Shown piece by piece: positions 18,301 through 26,044 of a DNA stretch of 64,000 nt (the first letter of the stretch is position 1; every line of letters starts with the position of its first letter). Both the position numbers and the translations under genes were made by a program. This DNA is from Mucilaginibacter kameinonensis (lineage in GTDB: Bacteria > Bacteroidota > Bacteroidia > Sphingobacteriales > Sphingobacteriaceae). The DNA lies in NCBI RefSeq assembly GCF_003675385.1, contig NZ_RCWZ01000004.1:744001-808000 (forward strand), given 5' to 3'. Below the pieces are notes generated by a model that ran no database searches, had not been told where the DNA came from, and saw nothing but the letters and a program-made list of their open reading frames with translations.

Positions 18301-18455
18301 CCCACCCCCGTAACACCTTTTACGGTTACGCTTACCCCAGGTAAGGGCGAGCCGTCTTTCTGATCTGTTACTTTACCTGTAATAACCCGGTTTTGAGCAA
18401 AACCAAAGGTAATACAAGTACATAACAACAGGATTGTCAGTAAATGTTTCTTCAT
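15348..18455 (-). CDS. SusC/RagA-family TonB-dependent outer membrane transporter
   Basis: 1035 residues. The signal peptide is cleaved near FGFA-Q (20/21). A CarboxypepD_reg-like beta-sandwich (about 22-98) precedes a TonB-box-like segment TEVVVVGYGTQ (103-113), the plug with ISIRGNASI and a long 22-strand barrel ending in ITFGVNIGL with a terminal aromatic-poor strand. It imports large nutrients using energy from the ExbBD-TonB complex, for which genes lie at 39.5-42.5 kb. It is the first gene of a two-gene unit with susD. There is no N-terminal STN domain, so signalling to an anti-sigma factor is unlikely. Confidence 0.96.
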   Translation of the reverse strand: MKKHLLTILLLCTCITFGFAQNRVITGKVTDQKDGSPLPGVSVTVKGVTGVGTQTDINGSYKLSVPATAKILTFSFLGFKRAELAVTGSVLNVQLESDSKQLTEVVVVGYGTQQRQAITGSIATVSSKEIQNTPVTTLEQAIQGKAAGVNIQANNGKLGQGIKISIRGNASITAGNQPLVVVDGIVITSSDISTTSAATDPLADINFNDVESVQILKDASASAIYGARASNGVLLITTKKGKAGDAKVNFTAQWGTSNPSRHRKFLNTTQWLALFERAAEGAGKQDFLNQDPDNPDYATVEDAIADEKSFVESRFTRYSAGSTDWSKTNTDWEKQAFQHAPQQQYDLNVSGGSEKTTYYIGGQYLDQTGILKGNNFTRASGRLNLTTKLYKNLDVGMNFNFTHSLNKRVDNDNSFGTPLQVVALSPVTPIIDPRSGLLSGTPPGASSNYPVYYNPLINVDNAYFHTNIYRTLGNIYGNLQIAKGLTFRSEFGIDQTNQNEDNYSGTATFRNTSQANGFGENTNTSIIHYTINNYFSYKTLFGTDHSLDATLGTSYEYNHYMGNDIQGTQFPSDAYKQIVSAAIKSGGYSSQSEYSFVSYFARANYAYKSKYLLSASARTDASSRFSKNNRYGFYPAASAGWVISQEDFLKNSKYLSNLKLKVSYGLTGNAEIPNYASLGLFSGDAGYNGVPGQRFYQLANPNLKWETTAQIDAGLELGFFNNRLTATFDYYRKNTRDLLLDVNVPQTLGIATQTQNIGKLYNQGYEVTISSDNFVGKFKWSTAFNIAYNKNVVTNVNKLIIGTNDLNRVIEGQPIGVFYGPEYAGVDPANGDALYWTNTHDANGKVIDRTKTNDYNKAESVVLGNPTPKFTGGITNTLSYAGFDLAFTFQGSFGNKIFNSAGQYMSDNGSNGFDNQTLDQLAYWNKPGDITDVPEPRLFYSNGANASSRYLSGGSYVRLKTVALGYNIPKNILSKIKIDRARVFVNAYNLFLITKYKGWDPEVNSDYQASNINLGVDFYSAPQPRTITFGVNIGL

Positions 18456-19129
18456 AAAAGTTAATATTGTTAATTAAGAAAGTAAGTTCGTAAAAAAAAT
18501 GTGTAGAAACAACAAATACCTCAAAATCACGTTGCGTTCTTTACAAAAATGTTATTATCGCACATTTAAAACCATGACAATCAAATAAAAACACATTACC
18601 ACCTTTCTTTTATCGGCTCGATTTTCAGCGGTTTATCAATATGTTTTTTTAATTGTGCTCTCTTCCGGTAATTATTGGAGCCCTTAATTTCCATTCGGGC
18701 AGATGCAAAGCAGCCAACGCAACACCACAACACAAACCACTCATTTACAATAATTTTCACAACAAACCTTGTGATTACAATCTTTACTTCGCTGGTATTG
18801 GCGATATTCAAATCCCTTATTTCAAATTATTCTTACCAAAATCAGCCGGGGTAAAACGATTAACCTTTATTTTATTCACATTTTCCCTCCTGTTAAAATT
18901 AACTATCAGGAAATTATAACAACGCACTGATTAATCCATTACCAGCCATTAATACTTGATCTGTAAAAGAGATGGTTTGCTACACAGCCGATAACTAAAT
19001 TGCGTCGGCGTTGATATAAAACTAAGCATATAAATTTTATCAATGGCGGTGCAATGGGCAAACTCAACCCTTAATTGACAGTACAGGAAAAAAAATTGTC
19101 GGAAGGAAAGCCGCGGGTAAAACCGGTGG
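18456..19129. other. 674 bp intergenic region, no gene recognised
   Basis: The spacer contains the divergently unprotected upstream region of the SusC gene (minus strand) and the 3' side of the DUF4159 gene. On the minus strand GTATTTGTTG about 55-65 bp before the SusC ATG is a weak -7 candidate. Short frames here lack family motifs or plausible composition. A regulatory role for SusC expression or a lost gene are both possible. No hairpin strong enough for a terminator after the DUF4159 gene was seen. Confidence 0.5.
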
Positions 19130-19792
19130 CTATTGAGTGAAGATATACTGAATTAAATTTGCGCCCATTTTTAAGGCTTTCTGGCGGGCTTCCTGGGTAT
19201 CGCCGGCATAAGTACCATAATCTTCCCAACCATTGCCTAAATCGCACTCATAGGTGTAAAAACAAACCAGCCGGCCTTTGTATATTAAGCCAAATCCCTG
19301 CGCACGCTTACCATCATGCTCATGAATTTTGGGTAGTCCGTTGGGGAAGTCGTATTTTTGATGGTAAATGGGATGATTTACAGGTAGCTCCACAAAGTCA
19401 AGTTCGGGAAATACCTTTTTCATTTGCGGGCGGATGTATTGATCAAGCCCATAGTTATCGTCAATATGCAAAAAGCCGCCTCCTGTAAGATATTTGCGAA
19501 GGTTACGGGCTTCCTGATCGGAGAAGATCACATTGCCGTGCCCGGTCATAAAAGTAAAAGGGTAATTGAATAACGAAGAACTACCCACCTCAACAACCTC
19601 GTCATCATCGTCAAAATTAGTTTTGAGATTTTCGTTGCAGAATTTGATCAGGTTGGGTAGTGCCGTGCGGTCGCCATACCAGTCGCCACCGCCACTGTAT
19701 TTAAGCCGGGCAATTTTATAAGCAGGCGCATTAAAGCTGCTCATCGCTATAGCTGCAAACACAACAACCAACGCTACCCATATTCTTTTCAT
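19130..19792 (-). CDS. DUF4159 domain protein
   Basis: 220 residues: a signal peptide (about 1-19) and then one DUF4159 domain. Typical segments are IARLKYSGGGDWYGD, FPFTFMTGHG-like (YPFTFMTGHGNVIFSD), YLTGGGFLHIDDNYG, PIYHQKYDFPNGLPKIHEHDG and LGNGWEDYG. The fold resembles class I glutamine amidotransferases without the catalytic cysteine; the molecular role is unknown. Its ATG overlaps the rsmE stop by four bases (ATGA), so it is coupled to rRNA methylation gene expression in the same transcript. No function can be given beyond export to the periplasm. Confidence 0.85.
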   Translation of the reverse strand: MKRIWVALVVVFAAIAMSSFNAPAYKIARLKYSGGGDWYGDRTALPNLIKFCNENLKTNFDDDDEVVEVGSSSLFNYPFTFMTGHGNVIFSDQEARNLRKYLTGGGFLHIDDNYGLDQYIRPQMKKVFPELDFVELPVNHPIYHQKYDFPNGLPKIHEHDGKRAQGFGLIYKGRLVCFYTYECDLGNGWEDYGTYAGDTQEARQKALKMGANLIQYIFTQ

Positions 19793-20499
19793 ATCCTGTT
19801 TAAAAAATTCACCTCAAAGCAGGCTTCCAGCGCGGCAGTTTCTGTACGCAGGCGACTTGTACCTAAAGATATTGGTTTAAAGCCATTTTGCAAGGCCTTG
19901 TCGATCTCCATGGAAGTAAAATCACCTTCCGGGCCTATCAGTATCAAATAACGTCCCTGCAGGCTTATTTCGTCTTTCAGGCTAAGCTTTTCTCCAGGCT
20001 CGCAATGGGCAATAAACTTTTGACCATCGAAAGGCTTATCAAGCAGTTGGTTTAACGTCACCGGTTCGTTTAATACAGGATGGTATGCTTTAAGGGATTG
20101 CTTGATTGCAGCCGTAACAATTTTATTTAAACGCTCAACCTTGGCTTCCTTACGTTCCGATCTCTGAGTGATGATCAGCGATACTTCGTCTATACCTATC
20201 TCTGTGGCTTTTTCCAAAAACCACTCCAGGCGTTCGATATTTTTGGTTGGCGCAACCGCTATATGAAGGTAATGGTTCCGTTTTTCAAATTCGGTACTTA
20301 CAGATGTTATCTTAAGAATGGTGCGCTTAGGATGCGCATCATGAATTTGAGCAGTATAAAGGCCTCCCCTGCCGTCAATTAACTGCACCTCATTACCCAC
20401 TTCAAGACGCAGCACACGTATAGCGTGTTTGCTTTCTTCTTCGCTCAGAAAGTATTGTGGATGCGAGGCATCGATATCAGGTGTATAAAAAAGTTGCAT
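19789..20499 (-). CDS. rsmE: 16S rRNA (uracil-1498-N3)-methyltransferase
   Basis: 236 residues. An N-terminal PUA-like RNA-binding part (HAIRVLRLEVGNEVQLIDGRG) precedes the SPOUT catalytic domain. The trefoil knot that binds S-adenosylmethionine is visible in YLILIGPEGDFTSMEI and ISLGTSRLRTETAALEA. It methylates U1498 in the decoding centre of 16S rRNA. Overlap with the DUF4159 gene by ATGA suggests an operon; the CNNM/CBS gene ends 14 bp upstream of its ATG. Confidence 0.95.
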   Translation of the reverse strand: MQLFYTPDIDASHPQYFLSEEESKHAIRVLRLEVGNEVQLIDGRGGLYTAQIHDAHPKRTILKITSVSTEFEKRNHYLHIAVAPTKNIERLEWFLEKATEIGIDEVSLIITQRSERKEAKVERLNKIVTAAIKQSLKAYHPVLNEPVTLNQLLDKPFDGQKFIAHCEPGEKLSLKDEISLQGRYLILIGPEGDFTSMEIDKALQNGFKPISLGTSRLRTETAALEACFEVNFLNRI

Positions 20500-20513
20500 T
20501 ATGGAAAAGCAGA

Positions 20514-21854
20514 TTAATGTAAATCTACTGCATCTTCTTCATTTATCAGTAATTCGAGTTTAACTGATTCGATATTCTGGTCGGATTTTTTTAATACAGT
20601 GATGTTATATCCGTTAGATTCCTTTTGCTCGCCAACATCCGGGATCTTTCCGAAGATATCGCCAAGCCAGCCGGATACGGTATCAAAGTCGCCATCTTCG
20701 GGTAAATCATGAGGCAGGTGTTCGTTCACATCGTAAATAGAAGCAAGCGCGTTTACGATAAACTCACGTTCATTTACCTTTTCAACAATAGGCTTTTCTT
20801 CATCGTATTCATCCTGGATTTCACCAACAAGCTCTTCAACAATATCTTCGAGGGTAACCATGCCTGCAGTGCCGCCAAATTCATCAAGCACAATGGCTAT
20901 CTGAATGCGTTTCTGCTGCAGCTCGGCCATCAGATCGTTGATCTTCTTTGTTTCAGGGATGAAGTATGGTTTACGGATAATGTCTTTCAGAACAATTTCC
21001 TCGTTGCGGGCCAGTAAGGGCAAAATATCTTTGGCATGTACAATACCAATGATCTTATCAATTACATCATCATAAACGGGCATACGTGAGTATCCTTCAT
21101 CGATGATCATATCCAATAACTCTTCTTTTGTTGAAGCGATATCAACGCCCGATATTTTGGTACGGGGCACCATGATATTTTTTACAACACGCTCATTAAA
21201 ATCAAACACATTCTGGATCAGTTCGTGTTCATTTGAATCAAGCGCACCGGTTTCTTTACCCTGCTCCAACAGGTATTGCAACTCTTCAGAACTGTGGTGT
21301 GTTTCTCCGCCCTCAACAGCGCTTATACCTAACAGTTTCAGAATGAAATTGGCAAAGTTATTTAGCACCCATATAAATGGCCTGAAAACCACAAAGAAGA
21401 ACCTCAGCGGCAATGAAACAGCCATTACTGTACGCACCGATTTTTGAATAGCTAACGACTTAGGCGCAAGCTCACCAAAAACGATATGCATAATGGTAAT
21501 AAAACTGAAAGCTAAGATGTGACTGGCAGTAATATACCCGGGAGAAAGGGTTATACCTACACCCAGGAAGGCGCGGATAACAAGGTTAGTGGCAACCTCT
21601 TCACCCACCACACCAAGGGCCAGTGAAGCAATGGTAATACCCAGCTGCGTTGCAGCCAGGTAACCATCTAAATTATGTAGTATGCCCCGGGCAACTTTGG
21701 CTACGCCGCTGCCGCCTTTGGCCTTAATTTCAATTTGCGAACCCCGAACCCTCACCATGGCAAACTCCGCGGCTACAAAGAAGCCATTGAGTAAAACCAA
21801 AAATATGGTAGCGAAAATGTAAAATAAACTAATCTCGTAATGTGCGGGGTCCAT
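20514..21854 (-). CDS. CNNM/CBS-domain transporter (hemolysin C/CorC family)
   Basis: 446 residues. The N-terminal CNNM (DUF21) membrane domain (about 10-190) has FLVLLNGFFVAAEFAMVRVR and VFGELAPKSLAIQ. Two CBS domains follow (about 220-345; NIMVPRTKISGVD, YSRMPVYDDVID, IAIVLDEFGGTAGMVTLED) and then the CorC/HlyC accessory domain with FDTVSGWLGDIFGKIP. Family members move magnesium or cobalt, or export Mg2+; the name hemolysin is historical. The ending VELVGEIQDEYDEE is typical. Seven base pairs separate its start from the stop of the pyrophosphatase gene, so they are likely one operon. Confidence 0.9.
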   Translation of the reverse strand: MDPAHYEISLFYIFATIFLVLLNGFFVAAEFAMVRVRGSQIEIKAKGGSGVAKVARGILHNLDGYLAATQLGITIASLALGVVGEEVATNLVIRAFLGVGITLSPGYITASHILAFSFITIMHIVFGELAPKSLAIQKSVRTVMAVSLPLRFFFVVFRPFIWVLNNFANFILKLLGISAVEGGETHHSSEELQYLLEQGKETGALDSNEHELIQNVFDFNERVVKNIMVPRTKISGVDIASTKEELLDMIIDEGYSRMPVYDDVIDKIIGIVHAKDILPLLARNEEIVLKDIIRKPYFIPETKKINDLMAELQQKRIQIAIVLDEFGGTAGMVTLEDIVEELVGEIQDEYDEEKPIVEKVNEREFIVNALASIYDVNEHLPHDLPEDGDFDTVSGWLGDIFGKIPDVGEQKESNGYNITVLKKSDQNIESVKLELLINEEDAVDLH

Positions 21855-21861
21855 TTATTTT

Positions 21862-22410
21862 TTATGATTGATAAACAGGGAACGTCGATTTGTACAGCTC
21901 CAAACTTTCGTTAATCACTTTGTGGGCATAACGTACGCCTAACAGATGCTCGATAGTTACGTTTTTGCCTTCCAATTTTTTGTAATCTTTAAAAAAGCGA
22001 ACAATCTCAGTCATAGCGTGCGGAGGCAGCTCATTTAAATCATTGATGTAATTTACCGACATATCGTTCTTAGCTACTGCAATAATCTTATCGTCCTGCT
22101 CGCCGTTATCAACCATGTGCATTACACCTACCACTTTAGCCTCGATGATTGACATTGGGAAAACGTCAATTGAGCAAAGTACAAGGATATCCAAAGGGTC
22201 TTTATCGTCGCAGTAAGTTTGTGGGATAAAGCCATAATTAGCAGGATACATTACAGATGAAAACAACACACGATCAAGCTTTAACAAACCCGATTCCTTG
22301 TCAATTTCATATTTTGCTTTTGAACCTTTAGGGATTTCAATGATAGCATTTACTACTTCAGGAATATTATCACCTGGTGAAACCTGGTGCCAAGGATGTT
22401 GAGTACTCAT
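21862..22410 (-). CDS. ppa: Inorganic pyrophosphatase (family I)
   Basis: 182 residues, near E. coli Ppa (176). It hydrolyses pyrophosphate to phosphate in the cytoplasm. The signature YCDDKDPLDILVL has the three Asp ligands of the Mg2+ cluster; the N-terminal IEIPKGSKAKYEIDKESGLLKLDRVL and YPANYGFIPQTY segments line the active site. It sits between the CNNM/CBS gene and a DedA gene on the same strand. Confidence 0.96.
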   Translation of the reverse strand: MSTQHPWHQVSPGDNIPEVVNAIIEIPKGSKAKYEIDKESGLLKLDRVLFSSVMYPANYGFIPQTYCDDKDPLDILVLCSIDVFPMSIIEAKVVGVMHMVDNGEQDDKIIAVAKNDMSVNYINDLNELPPHAMTEIVRFFKDYKKLEGKNVTIEHLLGVRYAHKVINESLELYKSTFPVYQS

Positions 22411-22447
22411 TTATTTTTTTATTATATAAAATTATTAACTAATCAGT

Positions 22448-23083
22448 TTATTCGCCCTTCTCGGTAAATTTCTTCTTAAGATAAGCAATAACCAGCGGAA
22501 TTGTTGTAACTACAATTAATCCAAGTATGATATATTGCAAATAATCTTTCAATTGCGGGAACCTTCGCCCTAAAAAAAAACCACTTAAAGTAAATACGCA
22601 CACCCAGGTTACGCTGCCGATAAGGTTGTAGATCGAAAATTTCCTGATATCAACCTTAACCACTCCTGCAAATATAGGAGCAAATGTCCTAACTATAGGG
22701 AAAAATCTCCCTAAAATAAGCGCCATCCCCCCATGCTTGTTGTAAAATTCGCTTGCTAACACTACGTAGCGCTTCTTGAAAAAGAGCGAGTCGTTTTTAT
22801 TGAATAACACCGGCCCCGTTCGGTAGCCAAACCAATAACCGGTAAAATTTCCTAATACCCCGGCCCCTATTAACGATAGTACCAGTGTGGTTATAGATAC
22901 ATCAACCTTACCCGCCGCGCATAATAAACCGGCCATAAACAGCAGGTAGTCGCCGGGCAAAAAGAAACCGAAAAATAAACCGGTTTCAGCAAAAACAACA
23001 ATAAGCAAGAGATAAAAACCACCCCTGCTTATTATGGATTGAGCGTCAGTTAAATTTTGAAGGTATTCCCAAAAACTTTCCAT
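22448..23083 (-). CDS. DedA family membrane protein
   Basis: 211 residues with five or so membrane helices. The conserved DedA core is present: FFLPGDYLLFMAGLL, GNFTGYWFGYRTG, GGMALILGRFFPIVRTFAPIFAGVV with the essential Arg in GRFxPxxR, and a final helical hairpin. DedA proteins act in membrane-lipid recycling, with undecaprenyl-phosphate flippase activity shown for some members, and in proton-motive-force homeostasis. It is a single gene between ppa and nuoN. Confidence 0.9.
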   Translation of the reverse strand: MESFWEYLQNLTDAQSIISRGGFYLLLIVVFAETGLFFGFFLPGDYLLFMAGLLCAAGKVDVSITTLVLSLIGAGVLGNFTGYWFGYRTGPVLFNKNDSLFFKKRYVVLASEFYNKHGGMALILGRFFPIVRTFAPIFAGVVKVDIRKFSIYNLIGSVTWVCVFTLSGFFLGRRFPQLKDYLQYIILGLIVVTTIPLVIAYLKKKFTEKGE

Positions 23084-23138
23084 TCACTATATCTGTAAAA
23101 CTACAAATATTATATCAATTTGCAGTTATCATTACTGA

Positions 23139-24521
23139 TTATATGAAACGGGCTATAAGATCGGGATAAACACCTATAAGAATTGTAGCCAGGGCTGATA
23201 GCGCGAATACAACTTTGTAGTAAACCGGCACTGTAAGTTCGGCGCGTTCGTCGGCACGGAAATACATCGCTATAATAACCCTGAAATAGTAGAAAATACT
23301 AATGATAGCATTAATTACGGCTATAATAACCAAACCTATATGGTAACGGCTTACCGCTCCCGAAAACATGAAGAACTTACCAATAAATCCTGCAGTAAGC
23401 GGGATACCTGCCAATGACAACATAGCAACGGTTAATACAAATGCAAGGAAAGGGTTCCTTTTGCCAAGCCCGTTAAAGCTTTCAAAGTTATCGCTTCCGC
23501 CTTGCTGTTGTACTAATATCAAACCACCAAATGCTATAATTGAAGCAATTGAGTAAGCCGTAGCATATACGAATACCGAGTTACCAGAAGCAGCACCTAA
23601 TGATACTATTGCAAATAACAAGTAGCCTGCGTGTGAGATACTCGAAAACGCAAGCATTCTCTTAAAGCTTTGCTGATACAGCGCGGTGATATTACCAATA
23701 AATAAAGTGATAATGGTAATTACCAATAATATTGGCGTCCAGAAATCTGATAATGGTTGGAAGCAGGCAGAGAACAAACGCAGAAATGCCGCGAAGCCTG
23801 CAGTTTTAACCACTGTAGACATGAATGCAGTAATCAATGTTGGCGCCCCTTCATATACGTCCGGAGTCCAGAAATGGAATGGAGCAGCGCCTACTTTAAA
23901 GCATAAACCTACAATTAAAAGCGCTATACCTGTATAGAACATCGGGTCGATATGAGGGTGGTTAACCACATATTCCCTGATAGCGTCCATATTGAACGAA
24001 CCAGATGATCCGTATAACAGGGCCATACCAAACAACAGGAAGCCGGTTGAAAAAGCGCCCATCAGGAAGTATTTTAAAGCAGCCTCATTTGAAGCAAAAT
24101 CACTCTTTTTAATACCTGCCAGGATGTACAAACTAACCGACATGATCTCGATGCCGATAAACAACATCACCAGGTTATTGAAAGATACCATTACGATGAT
24201 ACCTGCCAACGAAAACAGGATAATGGCATAATACTCGGCAGTGTGCCTGCTAATGCGTTCAAAGTAACCTTTTGATAATAACAGGATCAGTATAGTTGAT
24301 ACGATGGTAACACTTGAAAATACAACAGAAAAATTATTGAACAACAGCATGCCGGTATAAATCGGCGCGGCTGTATCTTTTGCAGTCCATTGGCAAATTG
24401 CGCAAGCTAAGGCAGCCAGTAAGCCTATAACGGTAACCGGAAGCAAAGCCTTTTGCGCTTTATATAACCCTAAATACAGAAGCACTATAGGTAAAACAGA
24501 TATGATGATTATAGTATTCAT
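23139..24521 (-). CDS. nuoN: NADH-quinone oxidoreductase subunit N
   Basis: 460 residues, about 14 membrane helices of the antiporter-like fold. Conserved points include LFIGIEIMSVSLYILAGI, LKYFLMGAFSTGFLLFG, VGLCFKVGAAPFHFWTPDV and SFKRMLAFSSISHAGYLL, with the Lys and Glu residues of the proton half-channels. It is a proton-pumping subunit of complex I in the inner membrane and the last gene of the nuo operon, 23 bp after nuoM. Confidence 0.96.
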   Translation of the reverse strand: MNTIIIISVLPIVLLYLGLYKAQKALLPVTVIGLLAALACAICQWTAKDTAAPIYTGMLLFNNFSVVFSSVTIVSTILILLLSKGYFERISRHTAEYYAIILFSLAGIIVMVSFNNLVMLFIGIEIMSVSLYILAGIKKSDFASNEAALKYFLMGAFSTGFLLFGMALLYGSSGSFNMDAIREYVVNHPHIDPMFYTGIALLIVGLCFKVGAAPFHFWTPDVYEGAPTLITAFMSTVVKTAGFAAFLRLFSACFQPLSDFWTPILLVITIITLFIGNITALYQQSFKRMLAFSSISHAGYLLFAIVSLGAASGNSVFVYATAYSIASIIAFGGLILVQQQGGSDNFESFNGLGKRNPFLAFVLTVAMLSLAGIPLTAGFIGKFFMFSGAVSRYHIGLVIIAVINAIISIFYYFRVIIAMYFRADERAELTVPVYYKVVFALSALATILIGVYPDLIARFI

Positions 24522-24543
24522 TCTTTTCTTTAAAATCTTAAAC

Positions 24544-26019
24544 CTACATTGTAAACTTTGAACCTATCTGGTTTACCAACTGCGTAACCGCAGCCTCAGA
24601 TATATGCAGAATAGGCTGAGGATAAATACCTAATGCGATTACAAGTACACAAATCAAACACAAAGTAAACTTTTCGGTACCGCTAACATCAGCAAAAGTT
24701 GCTGTAAGCGGGTTGGTTTCGCCTTGCATTACATTTTTGTACATGCGTAACATATAAACCGCTCCAAAAATAATGGTAAGACCAGCTATAATTGCTAATA
24801 CCAGGTTTACATAATGCTGTACACTAAAATCAAATACGCCTTTCAGCAATAAGAACTCGCCGATAAAACCATTGGTAAGCGGTAAGCCTACTGTACCCAG
24901 TAATATAATAAGGAAACCTATTGCAAACCTTGGAGCCACCTTAGCAATACCGCCAAGCTGGTCAATCTCGCGGGTATTTAGCCTGCGGCTGATGATATCC
25001 CAAATAAAGAACATACCAACAACGTTGATACCGTGGTTAAGCATCTGAATCATGGCGCCTTGAACACCGGCAATGTTCCATGCAAAAATACCTGCTGCTA
25101 TTAAACCAACGTGCGCTATTGATGAATAAGCAACAAGGCGCTTACCGTCTTTTTGTTTAAAAGCAATAATTGAAGCATATACCACACCTATTACACCAAG
25201 GATCATGGCCAAAGCCTGAAAATGGAAGAAACCAAGCGGAGCATTCGGGATCATCCAGCGGATAACACCGTAAATACCCATTTTAAGCATGATACCCGAT
25301 AACATCATAGTACCGCCTGATGGCGCTTCGGTATAAGTATCCGGCTGCCAGGTGTGGAAAGGGAACAAAGGCATTTTGATAGCAAAGGCCAGGAAAAACG
25401 CCCAGAATACCCAGCTCTGGTGTTTCACATCCAAAGTCATTTTATAGAAGTTATGGATGTCGAAAGTTTTATCAGGCGATTGCAGGTACAGGTAGATAAT
25501 ACCAACCAGCATAAACAGCGAACCGGCAAATGTGTAGATGAAAAACTTGATAGTGATACGAATACGGTTTTCACCTCCCCAAAGGGCGCATATAAAGTAG
25601 ATGGGGATTAGTGCAGCTTCCCATCCAACGTAAAATAAAAATCCGTCGAGGGCGGTAAACACAACCAGCATACCTGCCTGCATAAATAAAATAAGGCCAT
25701 AAAAAGCGCCCTCGTTTTTATATTGATGCTGATAGGTTGTTAAAATAATTAAAGGCACAAGTACTGTGGTTAATAAAACCAGCACCATGCTGATGCCGTC
25801 GATACCGGCACTAAAGTAAATTCCATAACTGCTGATCCATGGCACATCAATAACAAACTGGGTTGATGCATCCGGAACAAACTTGCTTAAAAATATAAGC
25901 GCTATTACCAGTTGGGCAACAGAGAAAAATAATGCTGCATGTTTAGCTATCCCATTTTTAAGCAGGGCAGTTATAACAGCGGCAACTATTGGCAAAAAAA
26001 GTAATATACTAACGGTCAT
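24544..26019 (-). CDS. nuoM: NADH-quinone oxidoreductase subunit M
   Basis: 491 residues with about 14 helices. Key segments are GIDGISMVLVLLTTVL, FYVGWEAALIPIYFICALWG (pumping Glu), LAFAIKMPLFPFHTWQPDTYTEAP and KRLVAYSSIAHVGLIAAGI. It is the second antiporter-like proton pump of complex I. The gene lies 25 bp after nuoL and is near the normal length for bacteria (about 490-510). Confidence 0.96.
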   Translation of the reverse strand: MTVSILLFLPIVAAVITALLKNGIAKHAALFFSVAQLVIALIFLSKFVPDASTQFVIDVPWISSYGIYFSAGIDGISMVLVLLTTVLVPLIILTTYQHQYKNEGAFYGLILFMQAGMLVVFTALDGFLFYVGWEAALIPIYFICALWGGENRIRITIKFFIYTFAGSLFMLVGIIYLYLQSPDKTFDIHNFYKMTLDVKHQSWVFWAFFLAFAIKMPLFPFHTWQPDTYTEAPSGGTMMLSGIMLKMGIYGVIRWMIPNAPLGFFHFQALAMILGVIGVVYASIIAFKQKDGKRLVAYSSIAHVGLIAAGIFAWNIAGVQGAMIQMLNHGINVVGMFFIWDIISRRLNTREIDQLGGIAKVAPRFAIGFLIILLGTVGLPLTNGFIGEFLLLKGVFDFSVQHYVNLVLAIIAGLTIIFGAVYMLRMYKNVMQGETNPLTATFADVSGTEKFTLCLICVLVIALGIYPQPILHISEAAVTQLVNQIGSKFTM

Positions 26020-26044
26020 TTTTATGTTGCTAAACGCTTATCGT

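Noticed and set aside
13956..18455. Polysaccharide utilisation locus around the SusC/SusD pair
   Set aside because: No glycosidase, lyase, anti-sigma factor or hybrid regulator lies within several kilobases, so the substrate type is not supported.
18596..18919. Short frames on both strands in the SusC upstream spacer
   Set aside because: No motifs, no plausible start signals, and atypical composition; treated as non-coding.
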